A DNA stretch of 64,000 bases from Demequina capsici (lineage in GTDB: Bacteria > Actinomycetota > Actinomycetes > Actinomycetales > Demequinaceae), in assembly GCF_032102965.1 (NCBI RefSeq), contig NZ_CP134880.1, positions 2,666,001 through 2,730,000 of the forward strand, given 5' to 3'. How positions within the stretch are numbered: the first letter of the stretch is position 1; every line of letters starts with the position of its first letter. Below the pieces are notes generated by a model that saw nothing but the letters and a program-made list of their open reading frames with translations, made no database searches and was not told where the DNA came from. Position numbers and translations under genes: made by a program. Shown piece by piece: positions 54,944 through 64,000 of the stretch.

Positions 54944-56455
54944 ATGACCTCCGCTCGACTCACCGTCAACCCGCAGTTCGTCGTCGGCCGCATCGACAGG
55001 AGGCTCTTCGGATCCTTCGTCGAGCACCTGGGCCGCCACGTGTACGACGGCATCTACGAGCCCGGCCACCCGTCGGCGGACGACGAGGGCTTCCGCACCG
55101 ACGTCATCGAGCTCGTGAAGGAGCTCGGCGTGTCCACCGTCCGATACCCGGGGGGCAACTTCGTCTCCGGCTTCAGGTGGGAGGACTCGGTGGGGCCCCG
55201 TGAGGGACGTCCCCGTCGGCTGGACCTCGCGTGGCACTCGACGGAGACGAACGAGGTGGGGCTGCACGAGTTCGCCTCCTGGCTGGACAAGATCGGGTCG
55301 GACCTGATGCTCGCGGTGAACCTCGGCACCCGAGGCACCCTCGAGGCGCTGGACCTGCTCGAGTACTGCAACATCGCCGGCGGCTCGACCCTGTCGCAGC
55401 AGCGGATCGACAACGGTCATCCCGCACCGTTCGGGGTGGGCATGTGGTGCCTGGGCAACGAGATGGACGGGCCCTGGCAGCTGGGGCACCGATCGGCGGA
55501 GGACTACGGGAAGATCGCCTCGCAGACCGCCAAGGCGATGCGGCAGATGGACCCCTCGGTGAGGCTCGTCGCATGCGGCTCGTCGTCGGCGCACATGCCG
55601 ACGTTCGGCGAATGGGAGCGCACGGTCCTCACGCACGCGTACGACGACGTCGACTACATCTCCTGCCACGCGTATTACGAGGAGCGGGACGGCGACCTGG
55701 GATCGTTCCTCGCATCGGCCGTCGACATGGACGCGTTCATCGAGACGGTCGTGGCGACCGCGGACCATGTCAAGGCCGTGAAGGGGTCGTCGAAGACCAT
55801 CGACATCTCGTTCGACGAGTGGAACGTCTGGTACATCACGCGCTTCGAGGGCGTGGACAAGATCGAGGGGATCGACAACTGGCCGGTGGCCCCGCGCCTC
55901 CTCGAGGACGTCTACTCCGTGGCGGACGCGGTCGTGTTCGGCTCGCTCATGATCTCGCTGCTCAAGCACGCCGACCGGGTCACCAGCGCGTCCCTCGCGC
56001 AGATGGTGAACGTCATCGCTCCGATCATGACGGAGCCCGGCGGGCCGGCGTGGAGGCAGACGACCTTCTTCCCGTTCTCGATCACCTCGAGGCTGGCGCG
56101 CGGCACCGCGCTCGACGTCCGCGTGGACGTCGAGCGGTACTCCACGAAGGAGTACGGCGAGGTCCCGCTGGTGGACGCCGTCGCGACGCACGACGCCGAG
56201 TCGGGGCACGCAGCCGTGTTCCTGGTCAACCGGTCGGTGGACGCGCCGGTCACCGTCACGGTCGACGTCAGCGCGCTCGGCGAGGTCGCCCTGCTCGAGA
56301 CGCACACGCTCGCGGACGAGGACCTGCACGCGAAGAACACGCTCGCCGAGCCCGAGCGCGTCGGGGTGTCCCCCAACGGCACCGCGGCGTTGTCCGACGG
56401 CACGCTCACCGTCACCCTGCCCGCGGTCTCCTGGACCGCGATCTCGCTCGGCTGA
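54944..56455 (+). CDS. Alpha-L-arabinofuranosidase (GH51), copy 2
   Basis: A 503-residue intracellular GH51 enzyme: RLFGSFVEHLGRHVYDGIY near the start, acid/base Glu173 (CLGNEMDGPWQ), nucleophile about Glu292 (SFDEWNVWY), and a C-terminal beta-sandwich. It is clearly diverged from copy 1 (different residues around both catalytic Glu), suggesting different linkage or chain-length preference. It is last in the transporter operon, so it should cleave the imported arabinoside. AGGAAGG precedes the ATG. Confidence 0.92.
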   Translation: MTSARLTVNPQFVVGRIDRRLFGSFVEHLGRHVYDGIYEPGHPSADDEGFRTDVIELVKELGVSTVRYPGGNFVSGFRWEDSVGPREGRPRRLDLAWHSTETNEVGLHEFASWLDKIGSDLMLAVNLGTRGTLEALDLLEYCNIAGGSTLSQQRIDNGHPAPFGVGMWCLGNEMDGPWQLGHRSAEDYGKIASQTAKAMRQMDPSVRLVACGSSSAHMPTFGEWERTVLTHAYDDVDYISCHAYYEERDGDLGSFLASAVDMDAFIETVVATADHVKAVKGSSKTIDISFDEWNVWYITRFEGVDKIEGIDNWPVAPRLLEDVYSVADAVVFGSLMISLLKHADRVTSASLAQMVNVIAPIMTEPGGPAWRQTTFFPFSITSRLARGTALDVRVDVERYSTKEYGEVPLVDAVATHDAESGHAAVFLVNRSVDAPVTVTVDVSALGEVALLETHTLADEDLHAKNTLAEPERVGVSPNGTAALSDGTLTVTLPAVSWTAISLG

Positions 56456-56542
56456 CGGCCGCGCGTCGGCGCCGCCCGCTCTCCTCCGCCCCGGAGCTCC
56501 GGGGATGAAAGGGCCGGCGCCGACGCGATAGGCTTGTGCGCA

Positions 56543-56630
56543 GACCCCCCACGTGGCGCTATCCCGCCCAACTCCCCCAGGTCAGGAATGAAGCAAGGGT
56601 AAGCGGGCTCTTGCGGGTGCGTGGGGGGTC
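56543..56630 (+). ncRNA. ffs: Signal recognition particle RNA (4.5S-like)
   Basis: About 88 nt with ends GACCCCCCAC/GTGGGGGGTC pairing. The conserved SRP helix-8 core is seen as CCCAGGTCAGGAATGAAGCA followed by AAGGGTAAGCGGG. It partners the Ffh protein in targeting membrane proteins. TAGGCT at 56529-56534 with ATGAAA 18 bases upstream is a candidate promoter. Its position just before dnaX is common in actinobacteria. Confidence 0.9.
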
Positions 56631-56750
56631 CTTCCATGCCCGCCCCTCGCCGCCGCCACGGGCGTCCCCAGGCCGGCATGATCCCCGCCCACGCACCACC
56701 CGTCGCGACCCCGGAGCGACGCGTCAGGCCCGCCGGTTAGGCTCATACCC

Positions 56751-58895
56751 GTGAGCACCGCCCTGTACCGCCGCTACCGTCCCGACTCGTTCGCCGACGT
56801 CGTCGGCCAGGAGCATGTCACCGTGCCCCTCATGCAGGCGCTGCGGGCGGACAAGGTCAACCACGCCTACCTCTTCTCCGGCCCCCGCGGGTGCGGCAAG
56901 ACCACCTCTGCGCGCATCCTGGCCCGCTGCCTCAACTGCGCGGCTGGCCCCACCGACACGCCCTGCGGCACGTGCGACTCCTGCGTCGAGCTCGCGCGCG
57001 GCGGGGCCGGATCGGTCGACGTCGTGGAGATCGACGCGGCCAGCCACAACGGAGTCGACGACGCCCGCGAGCTGCGCGAGCGCGCCGCCTTCGCTCCGGC
57101 GCGCGACCGCTACAAGATCTTCATCCTCGACGAGGCGCACATGGTGACGCCACAGGGCTTCAACGCCCTGCTGAAGCTCGTCGAGGAGCCGCCTCCGCAC
57201 ATCCGGTTCATCTTCGCCACCACCGAGCCGGACAAGGTGATCGGCACCATCCGCTCACGCACCCACCACTATCCGTTCCGGCTGGTACCGCCCCCCGTCC
57301 TGGTCGACTACCTGGGAAGGCTCTGCGAGGCGGAGTCCGTGACGGTCGAGTCGGGCGTGCTGCCTCTGGTGGTGCGGGCAGGCGGCGGATCCGTCCGCGA
57401 CTCGCTGTCCGTGCTCGACCAGCTCATCGCGGGGTCGGGTCCTGAGGGCGTCACCTACGAGCGGGCCATCTCCCTCCTGGGCTTCACGGACGCGACACTC
57501 CTGGACGACGCGGTCGGCGCGATCGCCGCCGCAGACGGTGCCAGCCTCTTCGACGTGGTGTCCCGCGTGATCTCCACCGGTCATGAGCCTCGCCGGTTCG
57601 TCGAGGACCTGCTGGAGCGTCTGCGCGACCTCGTGGTGCTCGCCGCAGCGGGGCCGTCTGGAGAGAAGGCTCTCGGCGAGATCCCCGTCGATCAGCTCGA
57701 GGCCATGAAGGAGCAGGCCCGGTCTCTGGGGCTCGCTCGCGCGTCACGCGCGGGCGACCTCGTCAACGAGGCGCTCACCCGCATGGTCGGTGCCACCTCG
57801 CCGCGCCTCCATCTCGAGCTGCTGTGCGCACGGCTTCTTGCGGCCGAGGCGCCCACGCCCGCCGTCGCCGCCCACGCGCCCGTCACCTCGCCGTCGCCGA
57901 CCACCCCTGCCGCGTCGCCGGTCGCCCCCGCACCGGGTATCCACGCCGCCGCCGGCGAGCCCCCGACGTCTGCCGCGGGCTCCAGTGCGTCCGGCGCCTC
58001 CGGTGTCGAGGCGGCCATGGCGGCCGTGCGAGCCGGGCGCGAGCGTCCCAGCGCGGAGAGGCCTGCCACCCGTCCGGCGCCAGCCGTCGTTCCGGCTGGC
58101 GCCCCCGCGGCTGCGCCCACTGCGCCTCCCGCTGACCGCGTCCCCGCAGCCGCACCCGCAGCCGCACCCGCAGCGTCCCAAGAACCGCCACCGTGGGACG
58201 AGGAGCCCGCTCCCTGGGACGACGCGCCGCCGCCCGTGACCTCCGCCACGCCCGTCGTGCGGGCCGAGTCCGTGGCACCACCGTCGCGGCCCGCGGTCAG
58301 CGCCGCACCGCCCGCCGCGTCACAGGCTCCCGCCACCGCACCCTCAGCGCCTCCTGCGTCAGCGTCTCCTGCGTCAGCGCCTCCTGCCTCGACCGTCCCC
58401 GCGGCCGCGGGCGGCGCCGAGGACACCGAGCTCGTGCGTCGGCGCTGGCCCGAGGTGCTCGGCACGCTCGAACGCCACCGGGTCACGTGGGCCATGGTCA
58501 GCCAGAGCGCCCAGGTGGCGCGCCTCGAGGCCGGCGTGCTCCACCTCGCCTTCGACTCGCCCGCACTGTCAGGACGCTTCGCCACCGGCCCGCACGCGGA
58601 GAACGTCGCGCTGGCGGTCCGCGAGACGCTCGGCCTCAAGGTCCGCGTGGAGGGCGCGCACGGCGTGAGCATCAGCGCCGCGCCGCCCGCAGACTCCGCC
58701 CCGACCGCGCCGTCCATGTCCGCGCGGAGCGCAGCCACCGCTCCCTCCGCGCCCAGCGCTCAGGCCCCCGCGCCGCGCGCGCCTCAGGACGATTACGAGG
58801 ACATCTCGGACGACGACGTGTCGGCCGACGACGGCGGCACCGCCGGCATCGATGTCGTCACGAAGCTCCTCGGCGGCCGCATCGTCGAGAGCTGA
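56751..58895 (+). CDS. dnaX: DNA polymerase III subunits gamma/tau
   Basis: A 714-residue clamp-loader ATPase. Walker A is GPRGCGKTTSA (about residues 45-55), a four-Cys zinc site follows (CLNC ... CGTCDSC), then Walker B/DEAH (FILDEAHMVT) and sensor regions. A long Ala/Pro-rich linker (about 380-560) leads to the tau-type C-terminal domain (RWPEVLGTLERHRVTWAMVS). The GTG start lies close behind a TAGGCT-like -10 box, so the mRNA may be leaderless or nearly so. recR follows after 64 bases without ybaB between. Confidence 0.94.
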   Translation: MSTALYRRYRPDSFADVVGQEHVTVPLMQALRADKVNHAYLFSGPRGCGKTTSARILARCLNCAAGPTDTPCGTCDSCVELARGGAGSVDVVEIDAASHNGVDDARELRERAAFAPARDRYKIFILDEAHMVTPQGFNALLKLVEEPPPHIRFIFATTEPDKVIGTIRSRTHHYPFRLVPPPVLVDYLGRLCEAESVTVESGVLPLVVRAGGGSVRDSLSVLDQLIAGSGPEGVTYERAISLLGFTDATLLDDAVGAIAAADGASLFDVVSRVISTGHEPRRFVEDLLERLRDLVVLAAAGPSGEKALGEIPVDQLEAMKEQARSLGLARASRAGDLVNEALTRMVGATSPRLHLELLCARLLAAEAPTPAVAAHAPVTSPSPTTPAASPVAPAPGIHAAAGEPPTSAAGSSASGASGVEAAMAAVRAGRERPSAERPATRPAPAVVPAGAPAAAPTAPPADRVPAAAPAAAPAASQEPPPWDEEPAPWDDAPPPVTSATPVVRAESVAPPSRPAVSAAPPAASQAPATAPSAPPASASPASAPPASTVPAAAGGAEDTELVRRRWPEVLGTLERHRVTWAMVSQSAQVARLEAGVLHLAFDSPALSGRFATGPHAENVALAVRETLGLKVRVEGAHGVSISAAPPADSAPTAPSMSARSAATAPSAPSAQAPAPRAPQDDYEDISDDDVSADDGGTAGIDVVTKLLGGRIVES

Positions 58896-58959
58896 CGTCG
58901 GAAGTCCGTCGACGCGTCGGTGAACGCCGCGGTCAGCGCCGCCGCCTACTCTTGAACCC

Positions 58960-59556
58960 ATGTACGACGGCGCAGTGCAGGATCTGATCGACGAGCTGGG
59001 GCACCTGCCCGGCATCGGTCCCAAGAGCGCGCAGCGCATCGCCTTCCACCTGCTCTCCGCCGACGCGGCCGATGTGAGACGGCTCGCGGACGCGATCACC
59101 ACCGTCAAGGAGCGCGTGCGCTTCTGCGACACCTGCGGCAACGTCGCCGAGTCCGAGCAGTGCCGCATCTGCGCCGACCCTCGGCGCGCCGAGGACGTGC
59201 TGTGCGTGGTGGAGGAGCCCAAGGACGTCGTCGTGATCGAGCGCACTCGGGAGTACCGAGGCCGCTACCACGTGCTGGGCGGCGCGATCGATCCGATGAA
59301 CGGCATCGGCCCGGACGACCTCAGGATCCGCGAGCTCATGGGACGCCTGGGAGACGGCCGGATCCAGGAGGTCATCATCGCCACCGACCCCAACATCGAA
59401 GGCGAGGCGACCGCCACCTACCTTTCACGGATGCTTCTGCCCATGGGCGTCGTGGTGTCCCGGCTCGCGTCAGGCCTGCCCGTCGGCGGCGACCTCGAAT
59501 ACGCGGACGAGGTGACGCTGGGTCGGGCGTTCGAGGGGCGTCGGCGAGTCAGCTGA
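58960..59556 (+). CDS. recR: Recombination protein RecR
   Basis: A 198-residue DNA-repair protein working with RecF/RecO in gap repair. It has an N-terminal helix-hairpin-helix ([17 protein letters not shown]), a C4 zinc finger ([17 protein letters not shown]) and a Toprim domain ([17 protein letters not shown] ... [15 protein letters not shown]). Length is normal. It is downstream of dnaX, the conserved arrangement, though ybaB is missing. Confidence 0.95.
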   Translation: MYDGAVQDLIDELGHLPGIGPKSAQRIAFHLLSADAADVRRLADAITTVKERVRFCDTCGNVAESEQCRICADPRRAEDVLCVVEEPKDVVVIERTREYRGRYHVLGGAIDPMNGIGPDDLRIRELMGRLGDGRIQEVIIATDPNIEGEATATYLSRMLLPMGVVVSRLASGLPVGGDLEYADEVTLGRAFEGRRRVS

Positions 59557-59625
59557 CGGCCGCCGCGCAGACGGCGACGGCCGCCGCGCAGACGGCGACG
59601 GCCGCCGCGCAGACGGCGACGGCCG
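59555..59625. repeat. 21-bp tandem repeat after recR
   Basis: Three perfect copies of a 21-base unit beginning GACGGCCGCCGCGCAG (59555-59575, 59576-59596, 59597-59617) plus a partial copy start at the recR stop codon. Copies are identical, implying recent expansion. They could be read in frame as a 7-residue repeat, but no gene is supported there. Confidence 0.9.
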
Positions 59626-60170
59626 CGCGCCGAAGGGATCGAACGCGCGGCCGTACCGTGCGACCACGCGGCCCAGGGGGGTGTCAGCCTGTGGTCTGGT
59701 CCGGATCCGCCTCGGGGGGGTGCGACGGTCCGGGGTCTGTTCAGCTATGGCACCCGGGTACCGCCGCCGACCGCATCATGCGGTTCGGCACGGCGGCGGT
59801 CCCGGGAGCGGTGCGGCGACGGGCCGGGAACCAGCGGCCCTCGCCATAGGACGCGGCACCCAGGTGGGGGTGCTCGGCGCGGCCTGCACCGGGCATCGCA
59901 GCTCTGGCATGGAGGAAAGGTGTTTCCTGCGATGCACGCACGATGCGGCTGGCGCCGTATCCGGTTGCCGTGTCCATGCCCTCACGTTACGTCCGCGACC
60001 CTGGGAGAACGCTGAGAGGAACCTGGGTGTGCGCTCCGAGATGCGGAGGCTTCCGCGTGGCCCGACGGGGGCCTCTGGACCCGTGCTCGCGGCACCGGGC
60101 GTCCGTCTAGAATGAGGTGCCGCGACGCACGCGCGCGTGGCACCCCACGATCGAGTCGAAGGAGCGCGCT
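59557..60170. other. Repeat- and hairpin-rich intergenic region, no gene
   Basis: 614 bases between recR and lysC. Besides the 21-bp repeats it contains a large hairpin: CCCGGG-T-ACCGCCGCCG (59752-59769, one bulged base) pairs with 59791-59806, with an inner ACCGCA/TGCGGT stem. A further 9-bp stem GCATCGCAG/CTGCGATGC (59893-59901 with 59927-59935) follows. Open frames through it show no family resemblance. It should hold the lysC promoter, which I could not place. A small RNA or leader RNA is possible. Confidence 0.5.
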
Positions 60171-62491
<2,321 letters not shown>

Positions 62492-62516
62492 CCGCCGGAG
62501 CCTCACCTCTGCGATC

Positions 62517-62546
62517 AGGGGCCGGATCCTTCGGGATCCGGCCCCT
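62517..62546 (+). terminator. Terminator of lysC-asd
   Basis: A perfect 13-bp stem (AGGGGCCGGATCC) closed by a TTCG tetraloop at 62530-62533, followed by CTTC. It lies 25 bases after asd and just before the convergent ROK gene ends. Confidence 0.85.
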
Positions 62547-62548
62547 CT

Positions 62549-63799
62549 TCACACCTGCCGCGCCGTCGCGCGGGAGACGGACCCTCGGTGGGACAACCCG
62601 ACGCCCGCCAGTGCCGAGAGCGCACCGGCAGGGTCCTCCAGCAGCCCGGAGAATGCGACCTCGGCTGCACCCACCGACATCATGTGCTCGCGCAGCTCGT
62701 TGCGCACGATCGGTACATCGAGGGCCAGGTCCGGCATGGCCAGGGCGCCCACGCGAGCAACGAGCTCCTCCCCGCGCGCGGTGAGGATCGCGCCGGGAAG
62801 GCCTCCCAGGACCACCCTGCGCGGCGCGAGGATCGTGACGATCGTCGCGATGCCCTGCGCGAGCCGCTCGGTCTGCCTCTCGAGCTCCCTGAGGACGGGC
62901 AGAGCGGGGTCTGCGAGCAGGGCGTCCAGGTCGTCGAGCGCGAGGTCGGGACGCCCCGACGCGGCGCGCATCCGTGCCATGGACACGTATGCCTCGAGGC
63001 AGCCGCGCCTGCCGCAGCCGCACGCGGCGCCGCCGGGGCTGACGGTGAGATGCCCCAGCTCCCCCGCGAAGCTCCGTTCTCCTCTCAGCAGCCGGCCCTC
63101 CATGATCACGCCTGCTCCCACGCCGGAGGCCGAGCCGTTCAGGTAGACCAGGTTCCGCTCACCGCGTCCCGCGCCGAACAGCGCCTCCGCGACCGCGCCC
63201 ACGTTGGCGTCGTTCGCCGCAGCAGCCGGCACGCCCAACGCGTCCTCGAGCGCGGCGGCGACCGCCACGTTCCGCCAGCCCAGGTGATGCGACACCGCGA
63301 CCACCTGGCTGTGCTCGTCGACCAGTCCCGGCACGGCGACTCCCGCGCACACGAGACGCCTGCCTACGAGCGCCGCCGACGACGCGACCATGTCACTTAC
63401 CAGGCTCATCATGGTGGGAAGGGTCGGGGGCGAATCGACGGAACGCTGCTGAAGCTCGTGGACCACGCCCCCGAGCCCGATCACGCCCATCCGCACGCCG
63501 TCGGTCTCCGGGTTGATCCCGAGCGCGACGACGTCAGCGTCGGCATGGACCATGGGGCTGGGGCGGCCGGCACGCGGTTCCTCCCAGTGCGGCTCGCGTT
63601 CCTTCACCAGGCCCAGCGCGACGAGCTCCCCGACGAGCACTCCGACGGTCGACCTGTTGAGCCCCGTGATGCGCGTCAGGTCTGCCCGAGACGTGTCGCC
63701 GTGGTGATGCACGTAACGCAGGAGGGTGGAGAGGTTGTGACGGCGCGTGACCTCGTTCCGTGAACCTGCAGGAGAGTGATCCACCTCCGGCTCCGCCAT
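62549..63799 (-). CDS. ROK-family transcriptional regulator
   Basis: A 416-residue NagC/XylR-type repressor. The N-terminal winged helix (TSRADLTRITGLNRSTVGVL) precedes a ROK sugar-kinase-like domain with an ATPase-fold Asp-rich site (ANDANVGAVAEAL), the sugar-binding 'GELGHLTVSPGG' block and the zinc motif CGCGRRGCLEAYV. It probably senses a sugar or sugar phosphate. The start at 63799 has GGGAGGA upstream; in-frame extension to 63931 is unlikely. No sugar gene adjoins it within the window. Confidence 0.88.
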   Translation of the reverse strand: MAEPEVDHSPAGSRNEVTRRHNLSTLLRYVHHHGDTSRADLTRITGLNRSTVGVLVGELVALGLVKEREPHWEEPRAGRPSPMVHADADVVALGINPETDGVRMGVIGLGGVVHELQQRSVDSPPTLPTMMSLVSDMVASSAALVGRRLVCAGVAVPGLVDEHSQVVAVSHHLGWRNVAVAAALEDALGVPAAAANDANVGAVAEALFGAGRGERNLVYLNGSASGVGAGVIMEGRLLRGERSFAGELGHLTVSPGGAACGCGRRGCLEAYVSMARMRAASGRPDLALDDLDALLADPALPVLRELERQTERLAQGIATIVTILAPRRVVLGGLPGAILTARGEELVARVGALAMPDLALDVPIVRNELREHMMSVGAAEVAFSGLLEDPAGALSALAGVGLSHRGSVSRATARQV

Positions 63800-63900
63800 G
63801 CGTCCTCCCCGGCCTCGCTCAGCCCGTTCAGCATAGGGGCGACCGGCGGTGCGCGGGAGGTGAGGCTCGCGGATCCGTCCCCACCGCAGGGGAACGACGA

Positions 63901-63924
63901 AGGCCCCTCCCGAAGGAGGGGCCT
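63901..63924 (-). terminator. Terminator of the edge tRNA gene
   Basis: A perfect 10-bp stem AGGCCCCTCC/GGAGGGGCCT with a CGAA loop (TTCG when read on the minus strand). It lies downstream of the minus-strand tRNA at 63979-64000 and upstream of the ROK gene; the minus-strand tail is TCGTCGTTCC. Confidence 0.65.
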
Positions 63925-63925
63925 C

Positions 63926-63971
63926 TGTCAACGATGTCTAGAGACATCTGTCAACGATGTCCTGAGACATC
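63926..63971. repeat. Two 23-nt tandem palindromic repeats
   Basis: TGTCAACGATGTCTAGAGAC... (63926-63948) and its neighbour (63949-63971) differ at only two adjacent bases. Each contains an inverted repeat: GATGTCT/AGACATC is perfect in the first, with one mismatch in the second. The pair starts with TGTCAAC, as the ends or promoter regions of some actinobacterial insertion sequences do; no transposase is present in the window. Confidence 0.75.
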
Positions 63972-63978
63972 ACACGGT

Positions 63979-64000
63979 CGGGGTGACAGGATTTGAACCT
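63979..64000 (-). tRNA. tRNA 3' end, cut by window edge (possibly tRNA-Pro)
   Basis: On the minus strand the visible part is a T arm (TTCAAAT loop with CCTGT) and the acceptor strand CACCCCG with discriminator A. CCA is not encoded (CCG follows). The anticodon is beyond the window; the acceptor and T-arm sequence resemble actinobacterial tRNA-Pro, a guess only. Confidence 0.7.

Noticed and set aside
59470..59667. Small gene encoding a repetitive Pro/Ser/Arg peptide over the 21-bp repeats
   Set aside because: The frame simply reads the tandem DNA repeat; no ribosome site, and it overlaps the end of recR antisense.
63926..63971. CRISPR array of two repeats
   Set aside because: The units are directly adjacent with no spacer and no cas genes.

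Overview
The window is high-GC DNA with tightly packed genes, many GTG starts, ATGA-type overlaps and HspR-type heat-shock control. This points to an actinobacterium. The F420-linked genes, arabinoxylan-degrading enzymes, Bcr-type exporter and HAIR-controlled dnaK operon suggest order Micrococcales (Cellulomonas/Demequina/Jonesia-like). That placement is inference; there is no rRNA here. No prophage, CRISPR array or intact insertion sequence was seen, and the content looks chromosomal.

Left part (1-17,900), cofactor and nitrogen-heterocycle metabolism. A TPP riboswitch precedes a thiamine ABC transporter (thiB-thiP-thiQ) and a GNAT acetyltransferase. A hairpin-rich convergent spacer follows. 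Next, on the minus strand, is a seven-gene operon: nitrilase-type amidohydrolase, dihydropyrimidinase, luciferase-like oxidoreductase and a NitT/TauT-type ABC transporter with two permeases and one ATPase. A MocR-type (GntR-aminotransferase) regulator is divergent to it. A three-gene metal-chelate-type ABC transporter that resembles the proposed F420-0 importer cassette comes next, ending tail-to-tail with a second F420-type luciferase-like oxidoreductase, then a rhodanese.

Middle part (18,000-36,450), housekeeping, stress and signalling. It holds a VanY-type peptidase, dnaK-grpE-dnaJ-hspR behind a TTGACA promoter with two HAIR operators, an active-looking GGDEF-EAL membrane protein and a short protein with a degenerate GGDEF-like domain. 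Divergent from the latter is an unusual 995-residue protein: ECF sigma factor, zinc-finger anti-sigma motif, membrane span, Thr/Ser-rich stalk and beta-rich surface domain in one chain. Then come a DJ-1/PfpI protein, a Bcr/CflA-type exporter, upp, tadA and two paralogous FUSC-type membrane proteins flanking a tRNA-Ser(CGA).

Right-centre (36,500-56,460), an arabinoxylan-oligosaccharide locus. It contains two GH51 arabinofuranosidases, one GH3 and one GH43 glycosidase, two sugar ABC transporters (each a binding protein plus two permeases, with no ATPase), three LacI-type regulators, a chemoreceptor, a LytR_C-domain protein and tRNA-Ser(GGA). Two palindromic operators lie on recognisable promoters beside LacI genes; the 51,496-51,526 one is a 31-bp palindrome.

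Right end (56,500-64,000), core genes: SRP RNA, dnaX, recR, a repeat- and hairpin-rich spacer, lysC (with a probable internal beta-subunit start), asd, a UUCG-loop terminator, a ROK-family regulator, a pair of 23-nt palindromic tandem repeats and the 3' end of a tRNA cut by the window edge.

The most interesting signals are the one-chain sigma/anti-sigma/surface-sensor protein beside c-di-GMP-type genes, a 48-nt hairpin element present twice with a compensatory base-pair change, and the possible F420-dependent heterocycle catabolism next to a candidate F420-0 importer.
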